Assembly (NCBI GenBank): GCA_024279255.1
Contig: JAJRRT010000107.1
Location: 179,281 to 243,280 of the forward strand
Source of the DNA: Deltaproteobacteria bacterium
GTDB taxonomy: Bacteria; Desulfobacterota; Desulfuromonadia; Desulfuromonadales; Geopsychrobacteraceae
DNA length: 64,000 nt
Reading direction: 5' to 3'
Shown: positions 27,998 through 39,020 of the stretch, piece after piece
Layout of the letters: each line of letters starts with the position of its first letter
How positions within the stretch are numbered: the stretch's first letter is position 1
The notes under the pieces: model-generated
The model's database searches: none
The model's input: the letters and a program-made list of their open reading frames with translations, nothing else
What the model was told of the DNA's origin: nothing
Position numbers and translations under genes: made by a program

Positions 27998-30685
27998 TTA
28001 GTCCACATGCGGATTTAACTTCTCGGTATCAATCTCCAGTGTCTTCAGAGCTTTGCCCAGCACCGTCTTCGGCAGGCTGCCAGCCTCAACCTGCTGGTGC
28101 AGAGCAGCGAGCACGATATAGCGTGCATCGATCTCGAAGAAATCCCGCAGATGCTCTCGATCATCGCTGCGACCGAAACCATCCGTTCCCAAACAGTGCA
28201 AAGGCCCCGGGAACCACTGAGCAACGCTGGCGGGTAACACTTTCATATAATCGCTGGCCGCGACGAAGCTCCCCTGCTCTTTTTCGAGCAGACTCTTAAT
28301 ATATGGAACCTTCGCTTTCTGGCCCGGATGCAACATATTCCAGCGTTCACAGTCTACGGCATCAGTGTAGAGTTCCTTATAGCTGGTAACGCTCCAGACA
28401 TCGGCGGCGACAGCATAATCATCTTCAAGCATCTGCTGCGCCTTAAGCGCCTCGTTCAGAATCGCGCCACTTCCAAGCAGATGAGCTTTTCCTTTGGCTC
28501 CCTTGAGGGTCGACTTGCGGAAACGATACATCCCTTTAAGAATACCATTGCGAATATGGGCACCCTTCGGCATCGCTGGCATCAGATAGGTCTCATTCAT
28601 AACCGTCAGGTAGTAAATCAAATCTTCCTGATGGCAGTACATCCGCGTCAGGCCTTCGTGAATGATGATCGCCAACTCGTAAGCGAAGGCGGGGTCGTAA
28701 GCTTTAACCCGCGTCGGAGTCAGAGCCAGCACATGGCTATGCCCGTCCTGATGTTGCAGCCCCTCACCTGCCAGGGTCGTCCGCCCGGCTGTCGCCCCGA
28801 CCAGAAATCCGCGCGCACGACTGTCACACGCCTGCCAGATCTGATCCCCGACCCGCTGAAAACCGAACATCGAATAGAAGGTATAAAAGGGGATCGTTTG
28901 TACGCCGTTGTTCGAATAGGCTGTCCCCGCAGCGAGGAAGCTGGCCATTGAGCCAGCTTCACTCAGACCTTCCTCAAGGATCGCGCCTTCGGTCTTCTCG
29001 TTGTAAAAGAGCAAACTCCCCTTGTCGACCGGGTCGTAAAGCTGACCGGCATGGCTATAGATTCCAGCTTGACGGAAGAGTGATTCCATCCCAAAGGTAC
29101 GTGCCTCATCGGGGACGATCGGCACAATCAGTTTGCCGAATTCGGGATCATTCAACAATTTGGTCAGCAGATGCACATAAGCCGTGGTCGTTGCCAGCGG
29201 TCGATCACCTGACCCCGCAAAATACTCGCGGATGATCTCTTCGGTGTGGCAGGCCATCGGGAAACTACCATCCTGCCGATTCGGTAGATATCCTCCCAAC
29301 TCAGCACGACGCTCCTTGAGATAAAGCATCTCCGGGCTATCCTCAGCTGGACGATAAAATGGAGTCGCGGAAATATCTTTATCACTGATCGGAATATTGA
29401 AACGGGTGCGGAAAGCCTTAAGCTCATCTTCGTTGAGCTTTTTCTGAGCGTGAGTGATGTTCTTTCCTTCTCCGGCCTCACCCAGGCCATAACCCTTGAT
29501 GGTATGCGCGAGAATAACGGTCGGCGAACCTTTATGCTCAACGGCTGATTTATAGGCGGCAAACACCTTGTCGGGATCATGGCCTCCACGCGTCAGTCGT
29601 CCGAGTTGCTCATCGCTATAGCCCTTGATCAGTTCGATCAGCTCCGGATATTTGCCGAAGAAATGCTCGCGCACATAGGCACCATTACTGAGTGTAAAGC
29701 GCTGCATCTCACCGTCGAGCACCTCGTCCATGCGCTGTACCAATTTCCCACTGGTATCAATTTCGAGCAGGCGGTCCCAATCATCCCCCCAAATGACCTT
29801 GATGACATTCCAGCCGGCACCACGGAAAGCCGCCTCGAGCTCCTGCATGATCTTGCCGTTGCCACGGACCGGCCCGTCGAGGCGTTGCAGGTTACAGTTG
29901 ATGACAAAAATCAGGTTATCGAGTTTCTCACGCGAAGCGAGGGTAATCGCGCCCAAAGATTCCGGCTCATCCATCTCACCATCGCCGAGCATCGCCCAGA
30001 CCTTGCGGCCGCTACGCTTACGCAGACCGCGATCAACCAGATAATGGTTGAAACGCGCCTGATAAATAGCACTTAAGGAGGTCAAGCCCATGGAGACCGT
30101 TGGAAACTCCCAGAAGTTCTTCATCAGGAAAGGGTGCGGGTAGGAGGAGAGACCACCTTTTTCTGGTCGCAATTCGCGACGAAAGCCATTGAGATCATCC
30201 TCACTCAAGCGCCCTTCGAGAAAGGCGCGCGCATAGACCCCTGGTGAAGCGTGGCCCTGAAAATAAACCATATCCCCGAGGAATTCTTCCGTTCTCCCCC
30301 GCCAGAAGTGGTTAAAACCCATCTCCCACAAGGTGGCTGCCGAAGCAAAGGTCGAGATATGTCCGCCGATCCCCGCTGATTCCTGATTAGCTCGCACCAC
30401 CATTGCCATCGCGTTCCAGCGAATAATCGATTTGATCCGCCGCTCTATCTCGCGGTCGCCGGGAAAGACCGGCTGCTGATTACGTGGGATAGTATTGATG
30501 TACGGAGTGTTGGCAGTGAATGGGATGCTCACCCCCTGCTCCTGGGCACGCACCTGTAAGAGACGTAAAATTTGCTGAACCCTCTCCGCCCCAGCAGTCT
30601 GCAACACATAGTCGAGGGATTCACGCCACTCGCGGTTTTCGATCTCGTTCAAACTATTCAGGGCTGGAGGTTTCGGTTTTGACAT
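27998..30685 (-). CDS. aceE: Pyruvate dehydrogenase E1, homodimeric type
   Basis: 895 aa; GHISTFASAATLWEMGFNHFWRG, GDGEMDEPESLGAITLASREKLDNLIFVINCNLQRLDGPVRGNGKI. Confidence 0.97.
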   Translation of the reverse strand: MSKPKPPALNSLNEIENREWRESLDYVLQTAGAERVQQILRLLQVRAQEQGVSIPFTANTPYINTIPRNQQPVFPGDREIERRIKSIIRWNAMAMVVRANQESAGIGGHISTFASAATLWEMGFNHFWRGRTEEFLGDMVYFQGHASPGVYARAFLEGRLSEDDLNGFRRELRPEKGGLSSYPHPFLMKNFWEFPTVSMGLTSLSAIYQARFNHYLVDRGLRKRSGRKVWAMLGDGEMDEPESLGAITLASREKLDNLIFVINCNLQRLDGPVRGNGKIMQELEAAFRGAGWNVIKVIWGDDWDRLLEIDTSGKLVQRMDEVLDGEMQRFTLSNGAYVREHFFGKYPELIELIKGYSDEQLGRLTRGGHDPDKVFAAYKSAVEHKGSPTVILAHTIKGYGLGEAGEGKNITHAQKKLNEDELKAFRTRFNIPISDKDISATPFYRPAEDSPEMLYLKERRAELGGYLPNRQDGSFPMACHTEEIIREYFAGSGDRPLATTTAYVHLLTKLLNDPEFGKLIVPIVPDEARTFGMESLFRQAGIYSHAGQLYDPVDKGSLLFYNEKTEGAILEEGLSEAGSMASFLAAGTAYSNNGVQTIPFYTFYSMFGFQRVGDQIWQACDSRARGFLVGATAGRTTLAGEGLQHQDGHSHVLALTPTRVKAYDPAFAYELAIIIHEGLTRMYCHQEDLIYYLTVMNETYLMPAMPKGAHIRNGILKGMYRFRKSTLKGAKGKAHLLGSGAILNEALKAQQMLEDDYAVAADVWSVTSYKELYTDAVDCERWNMLHPGQKAKVPYIKSLLEKEQGSFVAASDYMKVLPASVAQWFPGPLHCLGTDGFGRSDDREHLRDFFEIDARYIVLAALHQQVEAGSLPKTVLGKALKTLEIDTEKLNPHVD

Positions 30686-30835
30686 AACCTGTGACTCCTT
30701 TATAAAAGCTAAAACGTGCAGGTAGCTGACAAAAATTGTTCTCTTTTATTTATAACAGGTTTATCAGGTCATACGGCAGGGGGGGGTAAAGCTGTGGGGC
30801 ACCAGGAGGCCCCCCGTACAAACAAGAATTCGCGA

Positions 30836-31735
30836 TCAAGCCCAGCGCCAGAGGGCCACAACAAACAGAATGGCAAAGGCCAGAACCAGATTGAGATAAG
30901 CAAGGAAGAAAAACTGCTTCTTTGGCCGTTCCCCGGCTTCGCTGATTGAAGCCAGAAGAGAGCCGACTTCGGGAAGACGCATGACGCGATCTTCGCCGTG
31001 AGGGGCCTGGCCAAGAGCAGCTGTCAGATCGCCACCCGCTGAATGGCGCTGCATATGCTGTCCCTTCTTCCACATCGAACTCTGGCTCGCGTCGTAGATC
31101 TTGCCTTTAAAGGCAAAGCAGGCAGGCCGATCCTCAAGACCATCGCAGAGTGCTAACTGTTCGGACGTCATATCTCCAAGCTCTATCTTTGAGTTTGATG
31201 CAACCCGGCGTCTCAAACGTGGTCCGACTACAAAGACCGCAAGCATGGCCATACTCACCATGATGGCGAACAATCCGAGCTTGACCAGCAACAGCATTCC
31301 GAAGCGGGTATCTAAAAGACTTTGCCATGAACCGAGCCGCAACCAGGTCAGGTAGAGACCAGTGGTCGCCATCACCGCCATCGAAACCAGACCGACCCGC
31401 ACCTCGCCACGTGGTAATCCCTTAGAGGCGTAGGCGGGCTTAAGGACCAGGTGAACGTAGAAGATAGTGCCGAACCAGAAAACGGCAGTGAACAGGTGCA
31501 GATACCCGATTAACAATCTCAGCAAACGAGCGAAGCCAGACGGGACAACAGGCGTTCCCGCTTCAGCCTGAGTAGCAACGAATGCCTGACCCTGAACGCT
31601 CAGCTCTCCCCCTCCCGAAGGATCAAGGTGACAATAGCCACAGTCATGCCCGCTCTGCTCGGCAAATTCTTCGGTGGCCATCACCTGTCCTGCACAGCAA
31701 AGTAACAGCACCAGAACAATGGTCAAACGCATCAT
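30836..31735 (-). CDS. Fusion protein: heme c motif, CopD-like membrane domain, cytochrome b5-like domain
   Basis: 299 aa; signal peptide, CGYCH, four or more TM helices (LLIGYLHLFTAVFWFGTIFYVHLVLKPAY), then CFAFKGKIYDASQSSMWKKGQHMQRHSAGGDLTAALGQAPHGEDRV, then C-terminal TM. Confidence 0.85.
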   Translation of the reverse strand: MMRLTIVLVLLLCCAGQVMATEEFAEQSGHDCGYCHLDPSGGGELSVQGQAFVATQAEAGTPVVPSGFARLLRLLIGYLHLFTAVFWFGTIFYVHLVLKPAYASKGLPRGEVRVGLVSMAVMATTGLYLTWLRLGSWQSLLDTRFGMLLLVKLGLFAIMVSMAMLAVFVVGPRLRRRVASNSKIELGDMTSEQLALCDGLEDRPACFAFKGKIYDASQSSMWKKGQHMQRHSAGGDLTAALGQAPHGEDRVMRLPEVGSLLASISEAGERPKKQFFFLAYLNLVLAFAILFVVALWRWA

Positions 31736-31790
31736 AAAGTACTCCTGAAAAAACGCCTGGCAGTACCATAAGTCCTTGACTCGTTATTTT

Positions 31791-31806
31791 TTTGACTTGA
31801 GTCAAA
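31791..31806. promoter_or_regulatory. DNR/FNR-type palindrome upstream of nar operon
   Basis: TTTGACT-TG-AGTCAAA (TTGAC-N4-GTCAA); TAGTAT/TATACT -10-like hexamers at 31828-31836, about 29.5-32.5 bp from the dyad centre. Confidence 0.75.
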
Positions 31807-31995
31807 GATCTCAATAAAAAACCGTTCTAGTATACTTTTAAAGCAAATGAGTTGAGAATTACGCCTGAAGCTTGACTGTCCAAAAAAATCTGTTCTGCTT
31901 AGTTTAACCCCAAATCTAATAAAAAAACACGGTGACCTGCTGTGTTTATGTTTTTGCTGCACACCCTGTACCCGATGTCCTCCAAGGAGTAGCGC

Positions 31996-32532
31996 ATGAA
32001 TTCAAGAGGCTGGAGAGTGGACCCATCCCGACTCATTATAACGCTGATATTTCTGGCCCTTGCCCTGGTGAGCTCTGTTGCCATGGCAGCGACAGGTGAT
32101 GCCACTCGCGGCGAGCAACTCTATACAGGGTCACTTGCCATGACCAATGGCGGTTCGCCCTGTATCGCTTGTCATGCCCTGTCCGGGCTCAGCACGGCGG
32201 GTGCAGCAAACTACGGTCCTGACCTCTCCGGTCTCTATGCCGACTACGAAGCCGAAGGGGTGATGGCGGTACTCGAATCCCTGGCCTTTCCAAGCATGGA
32301 AGCCATCTACGCCACACGGCCTCTGACAGAGGCCGAACGCCTCAACCTGACCGCTTATTTCGCCCAAGTAGCAGAACAACAGGCCCCACCAGCATCATCG
32401 CTGGCCGGGCCGATTCTGCTCGGGATCGTCATCGTATTTGCCATTGTGGCACTCATGGGCCTGCGTCGCCTCAAGGGGGTTCGTCAGCCGTTAGTTGATC
32501 AAGTCAGGAAGCAGCGAGGTATCAAAGCATGA
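31996..32532 (+). CDS. Membrane-anchored monoheme cytochrome c preceding narG
   Basis: 178 aa; signal peptide, [27 protein letters not shown]-terminal TM; ATGA overlap with narG. Confidence 0.9.
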   Translation: MNSRGWRVDPSRLIITLIFLALALVSSVAMAATGDATRGEQLYTGSLAMTNGGSPCIACHALSGLSTAGAANYGPDLSGLYADYEAEGVMAVLESLAFPSMEAIYATRPLTEAERLNLTAYFAQVAEQQAPPASSLAGPILLGIVIVFAIVALMGLRRLKGVRQPLVDQVRKQRGIKA

Positions 32533-35500
32533 GTTGGATCAAGGATATTGTCGACCCGAAATCGCGTGCCTGGGAAGAATTTTACCGCAACCGCAACCAG
32601 TGCGACAAGGTAGTGCGCAGCACCCACGGGGTCAACTGCACCGGCAGCTGTTCCTGGAACGTGCATGTCAAGGACGGTATCGTCGGCTGGGAACTGCAGG
32701 CGACCGACTATCCTGAACTCGAAGCGAGTCTCCCCCCCTACGAACCACGCGGTTGTCAGCGCGGGATCTCCTTCTCCTGGTACCTCTACAGCCCCTTGCG
32801 GATCAAGTACCCCTACATGCGCGGCGTGCTCGCCGATCTGTGGCGCGAAGCCAAGGCCGAGCATGGCGATCCGGTCAAGGCCTGGGCCTCGATTATGGAG
32901 GATGAGGCCAAGCGCAAGAGCTATCAGCAGGCGCGCGGCAAGGGTGGCTTCCGGCGTGTCAGCTGGGACGAATCCGAAGAGATGATCGCCGCCTCCTCGA
33001 TCTATACCATCAAAAAATTCGGCGCTGACCGTCTGGTCGGTTTCTCGCCAATCCCCGCCATGTCGATGCTCAGCTTCGCAGGTGGCTCGCGCTTCATGCA
33101 GCTGATGGGTGGTGCTAACCTGAGTTTCTACGATTGGTACTGTGATCTGCCGAACGCCTCACCCGAGATCTGGGGCGAGCAAACCGATGTCGCCGAAAGT
33201 GCCGACTGGTACAACAGTAAATATATCGCGGTGGTCGGTTCCAACCCGGATATGACCCGCACCCCGGATGCGCATTTTCTGACTGAAGCGCGGCACAATG
33301 GCTCCAAGGTCACGGTCTTTGCACCCGACTTCAACATCACCTCCAAACACGCCGATTGGTGGATTCCAGCCCATGCCGGTCAGGACGGTGCCTTCTGGAT
33401 GGCGGTTAACCATGTCATCCTCAGTGAGTTCCATCATAAGGCGAAAACGCCTTACTTTATGGATTATCTCAAGCGTTACACCGACACCCCCTTCCTGATT
33501 GAACTGGAAGAAAAAGACGGAGTATTCAGTGCTGGCCGCATGGCCAGGGCCGGTGAACTGGAACGCTACAGTAAAGAAGAGAACGGCGGTTTCAAGTACT
33601 TGATCTGGGATGAAGCCAGCCAGCAGCCGCGCATGCCGCTCGGCACCCTCGGTTTCCGCTGGCAGGAGAAAAAGGGCGAGTGGAACCTGCAGATGAAGGA
33701 CGGCCAGGATGGCTCCGACCTTGAGCCGCAGCTCACGCTGCTCGACAGTAATGACGAGGTTCTGCAGGTCACGTTCGATGATTTCTCCGGCAGCACCTCT
33801 GTAGAACGCGGTGTGCCGGCACGCTATCTGGAGACAGCACACGGCCGCGTCGCAGTGACCACCGTATTCGACCTGCTGATGGCTCAGTTCGGGGTCAACC
33901 GCGGTCTCGCAGGTAGCTACCCGCAGGATTACGATGCCGAAGACGGCGTCTACACCCCGGCCTGGCAGGAAAAATTCACCGGCATCGACCGCGCCAACGT
34001 CATCCAGTTTGCACGGGAATGGGCATCGACTGCAGAGAAGACCGAGGGCAAATGTTCGATCATCATCGGTGCCGGCGTCAATCACTGGTACCACGCCAAC
34101 CTGATCTACCGCGCCGGGATTTCTGCATTGATGCTCTGTGGCTGCATCGGCAAGAACGGCGGCGGACTCAACCATTATGTTGGTCAGGAGAAGCTCGCGC
34201 CAGCCGCGCCTTGGGCAACCATCATGGGCGCACTCGACTGGTCCAAACCGCCGCGCTTCCAGAACGCACCATCATACCATTACGTACACACCGACCAGTG
34301 GCGCTACGAGCGCACCTCGGACGAATCGCGGATCAACCCGGTTGCCGAAGATAGCGCCATCACCTCCGGCCACACCATGGACCATCAGGTCCGTGCGGTG
34401 CGCAATGGTTGGCTCCCCTTCTACCCCCAGTTCGATCGCAGCCCGATCGAAGCGGTCAAGCAGGCCGAAGCCGCCGGTGCCAGTAGCGATAAGGAAATTG
34501 TTGACTGGACCGTTAAACAGCTCGTCGAAAAGAAAATGAAGTTCGCCGTTGAGGATCCCGACGCGCCGGAGAACTGGCCGCGTTTGTGGATCATCTGGCG
34601 TGGCAACGCCCTGATGTCGAGTGCCAAGGGCCATGAATATTTCATGAAACATTATCTGGGCACCCACTCTGGCAGCATCGCTCCCGAGACCGCGGAGGAG
34701 TTTGTCAAGGAGGTCAAGTGGCATAAAAAGGCACCGGAAGGGAAACTCGACCTGGTCGTCGATATCAACTTCCGCATGGACACCTCGGCGCTCTACTCCG
34801 ACATCGTCTTGCCGACCGCAACCTGGTACGAGAAGGACGACCTCAATTCCACCGATATGCACTCCTTTATCCACCCGCTACAGGAAGCTGTTCCGCCCTG
34901 CTGGGAATCGAAGAGTGACTGGGATATCTTCAAAGGGCTGGCCAAAAAGGTCAGTCAGTTGGCCGAAACCCATCTGCCCGAACCGGTACGCGAGCTCGTC
35001 TCGGTGCCGTTACAGCACGACACCCCAGCCGAGATGGCCCAGTTCGAGATGAAGGACTGGAGCAAGGGGGAATGCGAGCCGATCCCCGGCAAGACCATGC
35101 CCGGCATGGTAGTGGTCGAGCGCGACTACAAGAACCTGTACAACCGTTTCATCTCCTTCGGTCCCGGCGCCAGAAATGGTATCGGCGCTCACGGGCTCTC
35201 CTGGCCGATCGAGGATTACTATGATGAGATGGCGACCGGTGATAAAATCGTCAAATGGAACGGCAAGTCCTACCCGACCCTGGTCGAGGCCAAGGATGCC
35301 GCAGAGATTATCCTCAAGCTCGCTCCTGAAACCAACGGTGAGATGGCCTTCCGCGCCTTTGCAGCCGAAGAGAAAAAGGTCGGCCTGCCGCTGACCGATT
35401 TGGCAGAACCGACTCGTGGTGTGCGCACCAGCTTCGCCGATTTGGCCGCACAACCGCGCCGCCTGCTCAACAGCCCGATCTGGAGCGGACTAAATACCGA

Positions 35501-36152
35501 TGGCCGTGCCTATTCCGCCTACTGTCTCAACGTCGAGAAACTCGTTCCCTGGCGCACCCTGACCGGCCGCCAGCACTTTTATCTCGATCATCAGGGCTAT
35601 ATCGCGGCCGGCGAGCATCTGCCGACCTACAAGCCGAAGCCGGACCACGGCACCCTGCAGGACTTTCTGGCGACCGACACCAGTGACAAGAAGAGCATCA
35701 TGCTCAACTATCTGACCCCACACGGCAAATGGGGCATCCACAGTACCTACACCGACAACCATCGTATGCTGACACTGTCACGCGGCTGTCACCCCTTCTG
35801 GATCAACGATCAGGATGCGGAACAAATCGGCGTCTTCGACAACGACTGGGTCGAGGTCTACAACGACCACGGCGCGGTGGTGACCCGCGCCATCGTCAGT
35901 TCGCGACTGCCGCGCGGCATTTCGTTCCTCTATCACGCCATGGAACGGACTATCGGTATACCCAAATCGCCTTCGCGCGGCAACAAACGCGCTGGCGGAC
36001 ATAACAGCCTGAACCGGATTCGCCTCAAACCGAACCTGATGCTCGGTGGCTACGGTCAGTTCACTTACGCCTGGAACTACTGGGGACCGACCGGCGCCAA
36101 CCGCGATACCTACATCATGGTGCGCAAGTTGGAGGGTGAACCAGAGTGGTAA
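32529..36152 (+). CDS. narG: Respiratory nitrate reductase alpha subunit
   Basis: 1207 aa; [57 protein letters not shown]. Confidence 0.98.
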   Translation: MSWIKDIVDPKSRAWEEFYRNRNQCDKVVRSTHGVNCTGSCSWNVHVKDGIVGWELQATDYPELEASLPPYEPRGCQRGISFSWYLYSPLRIKYPYMRGVLADLWREAKAEHGDPVKAWASIMEDEAKRKSYQQARGKGGFRRVSWDESEEMIAASSIYTIKKFGADRLVGFSPIPAMSMLSFAGGSRFMQLMGGANLSFYDWYCDLPNASPEIWGEQTDVAESADWYNSKYIAVVGSNPDMTRTPDAHFLTEARHNGSKVTVFAPDFNITSKHADWWIPAHAGQDGAFWMAVNHVILSEFHHKAKTPYFMDYLKRYTDTPFLIELEEKDGVFSAGRMARAGELERYSKEENGGFKYLIWDEASQQPRMPLGTLGFRWQEKKGEWNLQMKDGQDGSDLEPQLTLLDSNDEVLQVTFDDFSGSTSVERGVPARYLETAHGRVAVTTVFDLLMAQFGVNRGLAGSYPQDYDAEDGVYTPAWQEKFTGIDRANVIQFAREWASTAEKTEGKCSIIIGAGVNHWYHANLIYRAGISALMLCGCIGKNGGGLNHYVGQEKLAPAAPWATIMGALDWSKPPRFQNAPSYHYVHTDQWRYERTSDESRINPVAEDSAITSGHTMDHQVRAVRNGWLPFYPQFDRSPIEAVKQAEAAGASSDKEIVDWTVKQLVEKKMKFAVEDPDAPENWPRLWIIWRGNALMSSAKGHEYFMKHYLGTHSGSIAPETAEEFVKEVKWHKKAPEGKLDLVVDINFRMDTSALYSDIVLPTATWYEKDDLNSTDMHSFIHPLQEAVPPCWESKSDWDIFKGLAKKVSQLAETHLPEPVRELVSVPLQHDTPAEMAQFEMKDWSKGECEPIPGKTMPGMVVVERDYKNLYNRFISFGPGARNGIGAHGLSWPIEDYYDEMATGDKIVKWNGKSYPTLVEAKDAAEIILKLAPETNGEMAFRAFAAEEKKVGLPLTDLAEPTRGVRTSFADLAAQPRRLLNSPIWSGLNTDGRAYSAYCLNVEKLVPWRTLTGRQHFYLDHQGYIAAGEHLPTYKPKPDHGTLQDFLATDTSDKKSIMLNYLTPHGKWGIHSTYTDNHRMLTLSRGCHPFWINDQDAEQIGVFDNDWVEVYNDHGAVVTRAIVSSRLPRGISFLYHAMERTIGIPKSPSRGNKRAGGHNSLNRIRLKPNLMLGGYGQFTYAWNYWGPTGANRDTYIMVRKLEGEPEW

Positions 36153-36225
36153 GCATCTGATTGCCGCAGCAAAGGTTGATAACAGAAGAGTTAACTGACT
36201 TGGTATTAGACCAGGGAGAGATTTC

Positions 36226-37713
36226 ATGGATATTCGCGCACAGGTCTCATCGGTATTTCACCTCGACAAGTGCATCGGTTGCCACACCTGCAGCATCGCC
36301 TGCAAGAACCTGTGGACTGATCGTCGCGGCAATGAATATATGTGGTGGAACAACGTTGAAACCAAACCGGGCACCGGCTACCCGACGAAATGGGAAGACC
36401 AGGAGAAATATCGTGGCGGTTGGGAGAGGGTCGGCTCGCAGCTCCGGCTGAAGCAGGGCGGTAAAGCCTCAACCATCGGCAAGATTTTTCATAACCCCGA
36501 TCTGCCGACCATGGACGACTACTATGAGCCGTTCACCTTCAAGTACGCCGACCTGACCAACGCTCCGGCTGGCACCGATCAACCAACAGCGCGCCCGGTC
36601 TCGATGGTCAGCGGCAAACCGATGAAGATCGAAGCCGGCCCCAACTGGGATGACGATCTCTCCGGCTCAACGGTCTACGCCGCCAACGATCCCGGCGTGA
36701 TTGAACTGAGCGAGGAACAGCAGCAGCAGCTTTTCGCCATCGAAAAGATGGTAATGTTCCACCTGCCACGCATCTGTAACCACTGCACCAACGCCGCCTG
36801 CGTCGCCAGCTGCCCTTCGGGCGCCATCTACAAACGCGGCGAAGACGGCATTGTGCTAATCAATCAGGACAAATGCCGCGGCTGGAGAATGTGCGTCTCG
36901 GCCTGCCCCTACAAAAAGACCTATTACGGCTGGGCCACCGGAAAATCTGAAAAATGTATCCTCTGCTACCCGCGTCAGGAAGCGGGTGAAGCACCCGGCT
37001 GTTTCCATTCCTGCGTTGGTCGCATCCGCTATCTCGGCGTACTGCTCTACGATGCCGACAGAATAGAAGCCACCGCGATGAAGGCAGATGGCGAACTGGC
37101 CGCCGCTCAACGTGAGATGATTCTCGACCCCTTCGATCCTGAGGTGATAAAAGCGGCACGCGAAGGCGGACTTGCCGATCAGATAATCGAAGCAGCCCAG
37201 GCTTCTCCGGTTTACAAGTTCGTCAAAGAGTGGGGAATTGCCCTGCCGCTACACCCCGAGTTCCGCACCCTGCCGATGCTCTTCTACGTACCGCCACTAT
37301 TACCGGTGCTGTCGAGCGAAAATCAGGGAACCCAGAAAATTTCCAATGATTTCTTCACCAGTCTTGAGCAGGCCAGATTACCGCTGAAATACCTGGCAGG
37401 GATGTTCTCTGGCGGGAATGAAGAAGAGGTCGAGGCAGTTTATCGCAGATTGATCGCAGTTCGTATCCAGCGGCGCGCGGAGAGCGTTGGAGATCTATCC
37501 GAAGCTGAACTGCTAAATGCCCGTGAGCTATCCGGCCTCGATCGCGATGCACTGGACGCCATTTTCCGCATGACTAGTCTGACCCGCATCAAAGAACGGA
37601 TCGTTATTCCACCGATGCTGCGTGAACAGGCGATCGAAGCGGGGATGGACCCCGAAGATTACAAGCAAGAGATGGGTTTCGGCAGCCGCAAGGCACCAAA
37701 GAGACGGTGGTAA
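36226..37713 (+). CDS. narH: Respiratory nitrate reductase beta subunit
   Basis: 495 aa; CIGCHTCSIACKNLW, CNHCTNAACVASCPSGAIYKR, CRGWRMCVSACPYKKTYYGW, CILCYPR, CVGRIRYLGVLLYD. Confidence 0.98.
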   Translation: MDIRAQVSSVFHLDKCIGCHTCSIACKNLWTDRRGNEYMWWNNVETKPGTGYPTKWEDQEKYRGGWERVGSQLRLKQGGKASTIGKIFHNPDLPTMDDYYEPFTFKYADLTNAPAGTDQPTARPVSMVSGKPMKIEAGPNWDDDLSGSTVYAANDPGVIELSEEQQQQLFAIEKMVMFHLPRICNHCTNAACVASCPSGAIYKRGEDGIVLINQDKCRGWRMCVSACPYKKTYYGWATGKSEKCILCYPRQEAGEAPGCFHSCVGRIRYLGVLLYDADRIEATAMKADGELAAAQREMILDPFDPEVIKAAREGGLADQIIEAAQASPVYKFVKEWGIALPLHPEFRTLPMLFYVPPLLPVLSSENQGTQKISNDFFTSLEQARLPLKYLAGMFSGGNEEEVEAVYRRLIAVRIQRRAESVGDLSEAELLNARELSGLDRDALDAIFRMTSLTRIKERIVIPPMLREQAIEAGMDPEDYKQEMGFGSRKAPKRRW

Positions 37714-37715
37714 TC

Positions 37716-38282
37716 ATGGAATCATTGAACCTGAAACTCTGTCTCGACTTCAGCGAACTCCTCAGCTATCCAGACGACCGGATCAAGTCCATGGCTGCTG
37801 ACTTTAACCGACAGTTGCATGAGTCTGACCCGGAAGCTGCTGCGCCCTTTGCAGGTTTTATCGATTTTCTAGAGCTACAGAGCCTGGCGCAGATAGAAGA
37901 GATGTTCACCGCCACCTTTGATCTTCAGGCCCTCAGCGACCCCTATGTCGGCTTCCAGCTTTGCGGTGAAAGTCAGGCACGCACCATGTTCCTGATGAAG
38001 CTGCAAGAGCTCTACGCTAAACAGGATTTTTCCTGCGGCACTGAACTTCCCGACCACCTGAGTGTGATGCTGCGCTTCATCGGCAGCATCGATGATCCAC
38101 AGGGAAACACCGAGATTATTGTCGATGCTCTGCTCCCTGCGCTAGAGAAAATTATCGCAGGGATCGAAGCACAGGATCACCCTTACCGGCAACTGCTGAA
38201 TGCCTTACAAATCTATCTGACAAACAGAGTTGGAACTGAGCTGCCTGAGACACAGCGGCAGAAGGAGTTGTCCCATGGCTGA
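37716..38282 (+). CDS. narJ: Nitrate reductase molybdenum cofactor assembly chaperone
   Basis: Starts at ATG 37716; FSELLSYPDDRIKSM, DPYVGFQLCGESQARTMFLMKLQELY, LPDHLSVMLRFIG. Confidence 0.93.
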   Translation: MESLNLKLCLDFSELLSYPDDRIKSMAADFNRQLHESDPEAAAPFAGFIDFLELQSLAQIEEMFTATFDLQALSDPYVGFQLCGESQARTMFLMKLQELYAKQDFSCGTELPDHLSVMLRFIGSIDDPQGNTEIIVDALLPALEKIIAGIEAQDHPYRQLLNALQIYLTNRVGTELPETQRQKELSHG

Positions 38283-38952
38283 TATGATCCTGTTCGGCGT
38301 CTTCCCCTATGTCGCGCTAGCACTGGCGATCGGTGTTGGTATCTACCGGTATGCCATCGACCGTTACTCCTATTCGTCGCAGTCTTCGCAATTTCTGGAG
38401 AGCAAGGCGCTCTTCTGGGGTTCGCTCCCCTGGCACTATGCGATCCTGCTGATTCTGATCGCCCACTTTCTGGCCTTTCTGATCCCGACCGGTTGGGGAA
38501 CCCTACTTGGCTCGCCTACGCGTCTGGTCTTTCTGGAAATCACTGGCATTGCCCTCGGCATCACCACCATGCTCGCCCTGGTGATTCTGATCTTCCGCCG
38601 CGTCATCAACCCACGGGTCAATGCCGTGACCAGTCGCATCGACTGGCTGCTGCTCGCTGCGCTGCTGCTGCAGGTTGTAACCGGAGTCTATATTGCCATC
38701 AGCTTGCGCTGGGGTGGAGTCTGGTATGTACATACTGTTTCACCCTGGCTCTGGTCGCTGGTCAAACTCAACCCCCAGATCGATTATCTAGCTAACCTGC
38801 CGGGAATCGTTCAGCTGCATGCGGTCAACGCATTTTTCCTGGTTGCGATTTTCCCCTTCTCACGGTTGGTTCACGTCGTCAGCATACCTATCAGTTATCT
38901 GGGACGTCCCTACCAAGTTGTGGTCTGGTACCGTCAACGACGCAGCAACTAA
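38275..38952 (+). CDS. narI: Respiratory nitrate reductase gamma subunit (cytochrome b)
   Basis: ATG 38275; LFGVFPYVALALAIGVGIYRYAIDRYSYSSQSSQFLESKALFWGSLPWHYAIL, FPFSRLVHVVSIPISYLGRPYQVV. Confidence 0.96.
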   Translation: MADMILFGVFPYVALALAIGVGIYRYAIDRYSYSSQSSQFLESKALFWGSLPWHYAILLILIAHFLAFLIPTGWGTLLGSPTRLVFLEITGIALGITTMLALVILIFRRVINPRVNAVTSRIDWLLLAALLLQVVTGVYIAISLRWGGVWYVHTVSPWLWSLVKLNPQIDYLANLPGIVQLHAVNAFFLVAIFPFSRLVHVVSIPISYLGRPYQVVVWYRQRRSN

Positions 38953-39020
38953 ATATTGATTATTTGATTGGGGAAAAGAGGCGTTCCCTATCTTGAATCC
39001 GGACAAAAAGGGTTACTTTT

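Noticed and set aside
33159-34175. 338-aa minus-strand ORF within narG
   Set aside because: Antisense to conserved NarG coding sequence; typical high-GC shadow ORF.
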